From Acidiferrobacterales bacterium (GTDB lineage Bacteria; Pseudomonadota; Gammaproteobacteria; Acidiferrobacterales; SZUA-150): a stretch of 64,000 bases of DNA. Below the pieces are notes generated by a model, which was given only the letters and a program-made list of their open reading frames with translations, did not search any database and had not been told where the DNA came from. The position numbers and the translations under genes were made by a program. The stretch lies in NCBI GenBank assembly GCA_947258385.1, contig CAMYII010000094.1, positions 24,745 to 88,744 on the forward strand, read 5' to 3'. Positions 61,340-64,000 of the stretch are shown in pieces. The stretch's first letter is position 1; each line of letters opens with the position of its first letter.

Positions 61340-62041
61340 TCACATCTTATGCCGAAAATAAGGGGCAAACAAGCCTTTGGCCATCACCCGACGTAGCGCC
61401 CAGGCCCCGACCCGCCGCCTGGCCTGCACCCGCCGCCGCTCCCGCAGGATCGCCGGTAGGCCCCTCAGGGCGTCCCACTTGGCCTTGAAGATCACCTTCC
61501 CCTGGCCGTGCAGGGTAAACCAGACCAAGGACGCCAGATTGAGCAGGAGGTGCTGTGGCAGATAGAGCCAGAACAACGGCCAGGGCATGTCCTTGAAATA
61601 GGTCCACACCAGATTTCGATGCCCGTGGTAGACCGAGAAATCGCTGTGCTGGCCCCCCGTCGTGGCCGAACCGACACGGTGCACAACCGCCCTCGGGACG
61701 TAGAGACACCGATGCCCCGCCAGGCGCAGCCGGAACCCCAGGTCCACGTCCTCGAAATAGCAGAAGTAACGCTCGTCGAAACCACCCACCGCCAGGAAGG
61801 CATCGCGGCGATACAGGGCCGCGGCCGCACAAGGCGAAAAGATCTCCTCCTTCTGCAGATCTCTGTCCTCAGCGAGCTGTCCATGCCCTCGCCACCAACC
61901 GACCCGTTCTGCGTTTCGTTCACTTGTGGTCCCCACGAACCCGTTTGCGGTCATACATTTGACGTAATGGCCCGCACGAAAAAGTGCCGTTGGCCCTACG
62001 TTTGCTAGATCCGAAGGAGGATAGCGATATTGCGCAACCAA
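61340..62041 (-). pseudogene. Family 2 glycosyltransferase, N-terminal half missing
   Basis: 233 residues. Only the second half of a GT2 enzyme is present: EEIFSPCAAAALYRRDAFLA, VGGFDERYFCYFEDVDLGFR and LRLAGHRCLYVPRAVVHRVG, then a membrane-near tail. The nucleotide-sugar-binding half (VSIIIVxYN, DNxSxDG, DxD) is absent. The first 45 residues have no clear similarity and overlap the next gene by 37 bases from a TTG start. Probably a deletion remnant. Confidence 0.75.
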
Positions 62042-62970
62042 CCCGAGACCAGGAATCGGTGCCGGAGTAGGACGCGCCGCCTGCCGACAAAGCCGAGTCT
62101 CCGCAGGTCAAGGAAGCCGTTAAGCATAGCAATCTGATCTTGCGACAAACGGTCCGAATACCGCTGACAGAACGCCTCGGCCTGCCTCAGGTGCCGCTCC
62201 AGCTTGCGCCGAAACTCCGACCGGGACAGAACTTGCCGCGCGTTTCGCAACACGTACCGAAGGTCGTAGTGCCTCGCGCCGGTAGCGTTAGCGCCGTGCT
62301 GCCGGTACAGCACCAGGGACTCTTTCACCGCGACGATTCTCCCAAAGGCGCCGGCGACGAGAGCGAGCCACCAGTCGTGCATAGTAGCGTCCTTTGGAAT
62401 CGGACAGGCCAACCGCGCAAGAGAACGATTGACCACTGTTGCGCAACCCGTGACCGTATTTTGCAGCAATAGCCGGTTGAGCGTGTTTCGTTCTGGATCA
62501 ATTCCCTGATAATGCCATAGCGATTTATCTATCTTAGATAACTTTTCGTCTACTACCATAAGATCGCCGTGCACCAATACGGGCGCGTCTGCATGATCCC
62601 TTTCGATTCCTATGATTCTATCCATGAGAATCTTGAGTCGATCTGGAAGCCAGACGTCATCCTGGTCGCAGAATGTAAAGTATTGAGCACCCAGAAAACG
62701 CTTATCAGCTACCGCATATTCAAGCAACCTGCCAAAGCTCAGTGATGCGCCTATGCGCTGCTGTTCGTCTGTCAGAAGCGTTATTTGTTCAGGATAACGG
62801 TTTAAATACTCATGCAGTATAGCGCATGTCTTATCCGTGGAACCGTCATCCCTAATAATAAGATGAAAATCCCTAGCCGTTTGAGAAAAAATAGATTCAA
62901 GTTGCTCGCCAAGGAATTTCTCGCCATTGTATGTAGCAAGCAGAATAATCGCTTTATAGTAATTTGGCAC
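62005..62970 (-). CDS. Family 2 glycosyltransferase (rhamnosyltransferase-like)
   Basis: 321 residues. ILLATYNGEKFLGEQLESIF, IIRDDGSTDKT and FTFCDQDDVWLPDRL are the GT2 nucleotide-sugar and DxD motifs; MHDWWLALVAGAFG is typical of the RfbN/rhamnosyltransferase branch. A full-length, intact enzyme. The acceptor is unknown. The 195-base AT-rich gap upstream holds no visible gene. Confidence 0.9.
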   Translation of the reverse strand: MPNYYKAIILLATYNGEKFLGEQLESIFSQTARDFHLIIRDDGSTDKTCAILHEYLNRYPEQITLLTDEQQRIGASLSFGRLLEYAVADKRFLGAQYFTFCDQDDVWLPDRLKILMDRIIGIERDHADAPVLVHGDLMVVDEKLSKIDKSLWHYQGIDPERNTLNRLLLQNTVTGCATVVNRSLARLACPIPKDATMHDWWLALVAGAFGRIVAVKESLVLYRQHGANATGARHYDLRYVLRNARQVLSRSEFRRKLERHLRQAEAFCQRYSDRLSQDQIAMLNGFLDLRRLGFVGRRRVLLRHRFLVSGWLRNIAILLRI

Positions 62971-63165
62971 GGTTCTACGCCATATCCATAGCGCATCAGC
63001 TGATGGCTATTGGAAGCTCAGGAACTCTGTATAAACTTAACCAGAAATAATCAGATCCAGCTAATGGATTGCAGCCCACACGATAATCCTACCAAAAAAA
63101 ACCAAGCATATGACATAGAAATTGCTCCATAAGGAAGGGGGCGGTGACGTGACTTAGGCAACGTT

Positions 63166-63732
63166 CTAAATGCTGGCCAGCTCGATTTGCGCCTTTCGGT
63201 AATCTTCCGGGATCCCTATATCAATGAAATATCCATCCCAGGGGAATCCATATACTTTTAGGTTTTTTACGCTTACAGGCAGAAAATCGCGTTCAAGGGC
63301 CACTCTACCGTAGCGGGACGCTTCCCGGGGCCGTGCGAGGGCAATTGTTATATCGGCGGAATGAGCGTCATGAAAGTTCACTAACTCCGATATCGGTACC
63401 GGAAAGAAGGTGTCGCCGTTTAAGACCAATACCGTGCGCGTATGGGCCTGACTGAGCGCCAACTTTATCGCTCCGCCCGTGCCAAGGAGTTCTCTCTCAA
63501 TCGTGTAGGCAAGCGCCAGCCCCCGGCAATCAGCGCCGAAATACGTTTGAATTTCCTGATGTAGGTAGCCTGTTGCGAGGATTACGCGGGATACTCCTTC
63601 CTTTTTTAAGTACGCCAACACGTACTCAAGAAATGGTTTTTCGCCGACCTTCAACAATGGCTTTGGGGTATTTTCTGTGAGCGTTCCCAAGCGCGCCCCC
63701 TTACCTCCAGCTAAGACAATAGCTTCCATCAT
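63166..63732 (-). pseudogene. Heptose-1-phosphate guanylyltransferase (HddC-like) with internal deletion
   Basis: 188 residues against about 230 in HddC proteins. The N-terminal part is intact: AIVLAGGKGARLGTLTENTP and LVLNGDTFF. The frame then jumps from ASRYGRVA to LERDFLPVSVKNLKVYGF and the conserved end YFIDIGIPEDYRKAQ. About 45 residues with the EK motif and the INGGVY-type substrate site are missing, in frame. The enzyme should make GDP-D-glycero-alpha-D-manno-heptose; in this form it is probably inactive. Start overlaps gmhA by four bases. Confidence 0.8.
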
Positions 63733-64000
63733 TCCTGCCCGCTAAATGACCATTGCTCTACCGCGGCGCATATGGCATGCCCAATGATCGTATGCGCCTC
63801 TTGAATCCGTGGTGTGCTCTCCGACGGTACCATAATGCAATACTCACAAGCCTCCTGCATGTCATGACCGTTTAGACCGGTAAGACCAACCGTGACGATC
63901 CCCATCTCCTTGGATTTTCTAATTGCATTTAGAATATTTTTCGACTTGCCCGATGTCGACATTCCTATGAAAACGTCTCCTTTGTTGCCATTGGCTTCCA
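63729..64000 (-). CDS. gmhA: Sedoheptulose-7-phosphate isomerase GmhA, partial
   Basis: The C-terminal part of a SIS-domain protein is visible: GNKGDVFIGMSTSGKSKNIL, VTVGLTGLNGH and RIQEAHTIIGHAICAAVEQ, the GmhA ending. The gene runs out of the window at 64000. GmhA starts ADP- or GDP-heptose synthesis, and the coupled nucleotidyltransferase suggests the GDP branch used for S-layer or capsule sugars. Confidence 0.9.
   Translation of the reverse strand, partial: EANGNKGDVFIGMSTSGKSKNILNAIRKSKEMGIVTVGLTGLNGHDMQEACEYCIMVPSESTPRIQEAHTIIGHAICAAVEQWSFSGQE

Overview
The window is a high-GC, densely coded chromosome segment from a gammaproteobacterium, most likely a sulfur-oxidising lineage of the Chromatiales type. 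Three things point that way. The block thiO / minor pilins / ispH-fkpB-lspA-ileS-ribF-murJ / rpsT / proB-obgE-rpmA-rplU / ispB runs in the same order as in Pseudomonas aeruginosa. The smc-zipA-ligA and rpsP-rimM-trmD orders are gammaproteobacterial. A soxYZ pair carries inorganic sulfur chemistry. The species cannot be named from the sequence alone.

Layout. 0-2.2 kb: start of trmD, rimM, rpsP and mlaA (minus strand). 2.3-6.5 kb: mobA, a decaying PP2C phosphatase / Ser-Thr kinase pair, a GGDEF cyclase and dsbC. 6.9-13.7 kb: ligA-zipA-smc. 13.8-21.7 kb: queF, an FGGY sugar kinase, soxZ-soxY, an RND pump with its adaptor, and rppH. 21.8-32.6 kb: a cobalamin region with btuC-btuD, a cobalamin riboswitch, btuB, tonB and a PduO-type adenosyltransferase on the plus strand, then btuF, cobS, cobC, cobT, cobU and ampD on the minus strand. 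33-35.3 kb: a small secreted protein, tRNA-Thr, a Fur-family regulator and thiO. 35.4-44.5 kb: the type IV minor pilin operon fimT/U-pilV-pilW-pilX-pilY1-pilE and a secreted PPC-domain protein with an Asp/His-rich tail. 44.6-57.1 kb: conserved housekeeping block ending in ispB and tRNA-Pro. 57.2-64 kb: an accessory surface-polysaccharide region (SDR protein, Uma2 nuclease, cysC, three family-2 glycosyltransferases, a heptose-phosphate nucleotidyltransferase, gmhA).

How the genes work together. The B12 region encodes outer-membrane uptake (BtuB with a dedicated TonB-like protein), periplasmic capture (BtuF), inner-membrane import (BtuCD), adenosylation (PduO type) and nucleotide-loop assembly (CobU, CobT, CobS, CobC). 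No corrin-ring genes are present, so as seen here it is an uptake and salvage set. The pilin operon is preceded by three helically phased AlgR/LytTR-type boxes.

The most notable irregularities are lesions and rearrangements. ileS is split by a frameshift best explained by a 14-nt deletion. The kinase/phosphatase pair is frameshifted and has lost key aspartates. A mosaic duplication fuses pieces of the SDR gene, cysC and a glycosyltransferase next to uma2. The heptose nucleotidyltransferase has lost an internal block, and one glycosyltransferase has lost its N-terminal half. Three copies of a MITE-like inverted repeat are also present. No CRISPR array, prophage, transposase gene or clear new defence system was seen.
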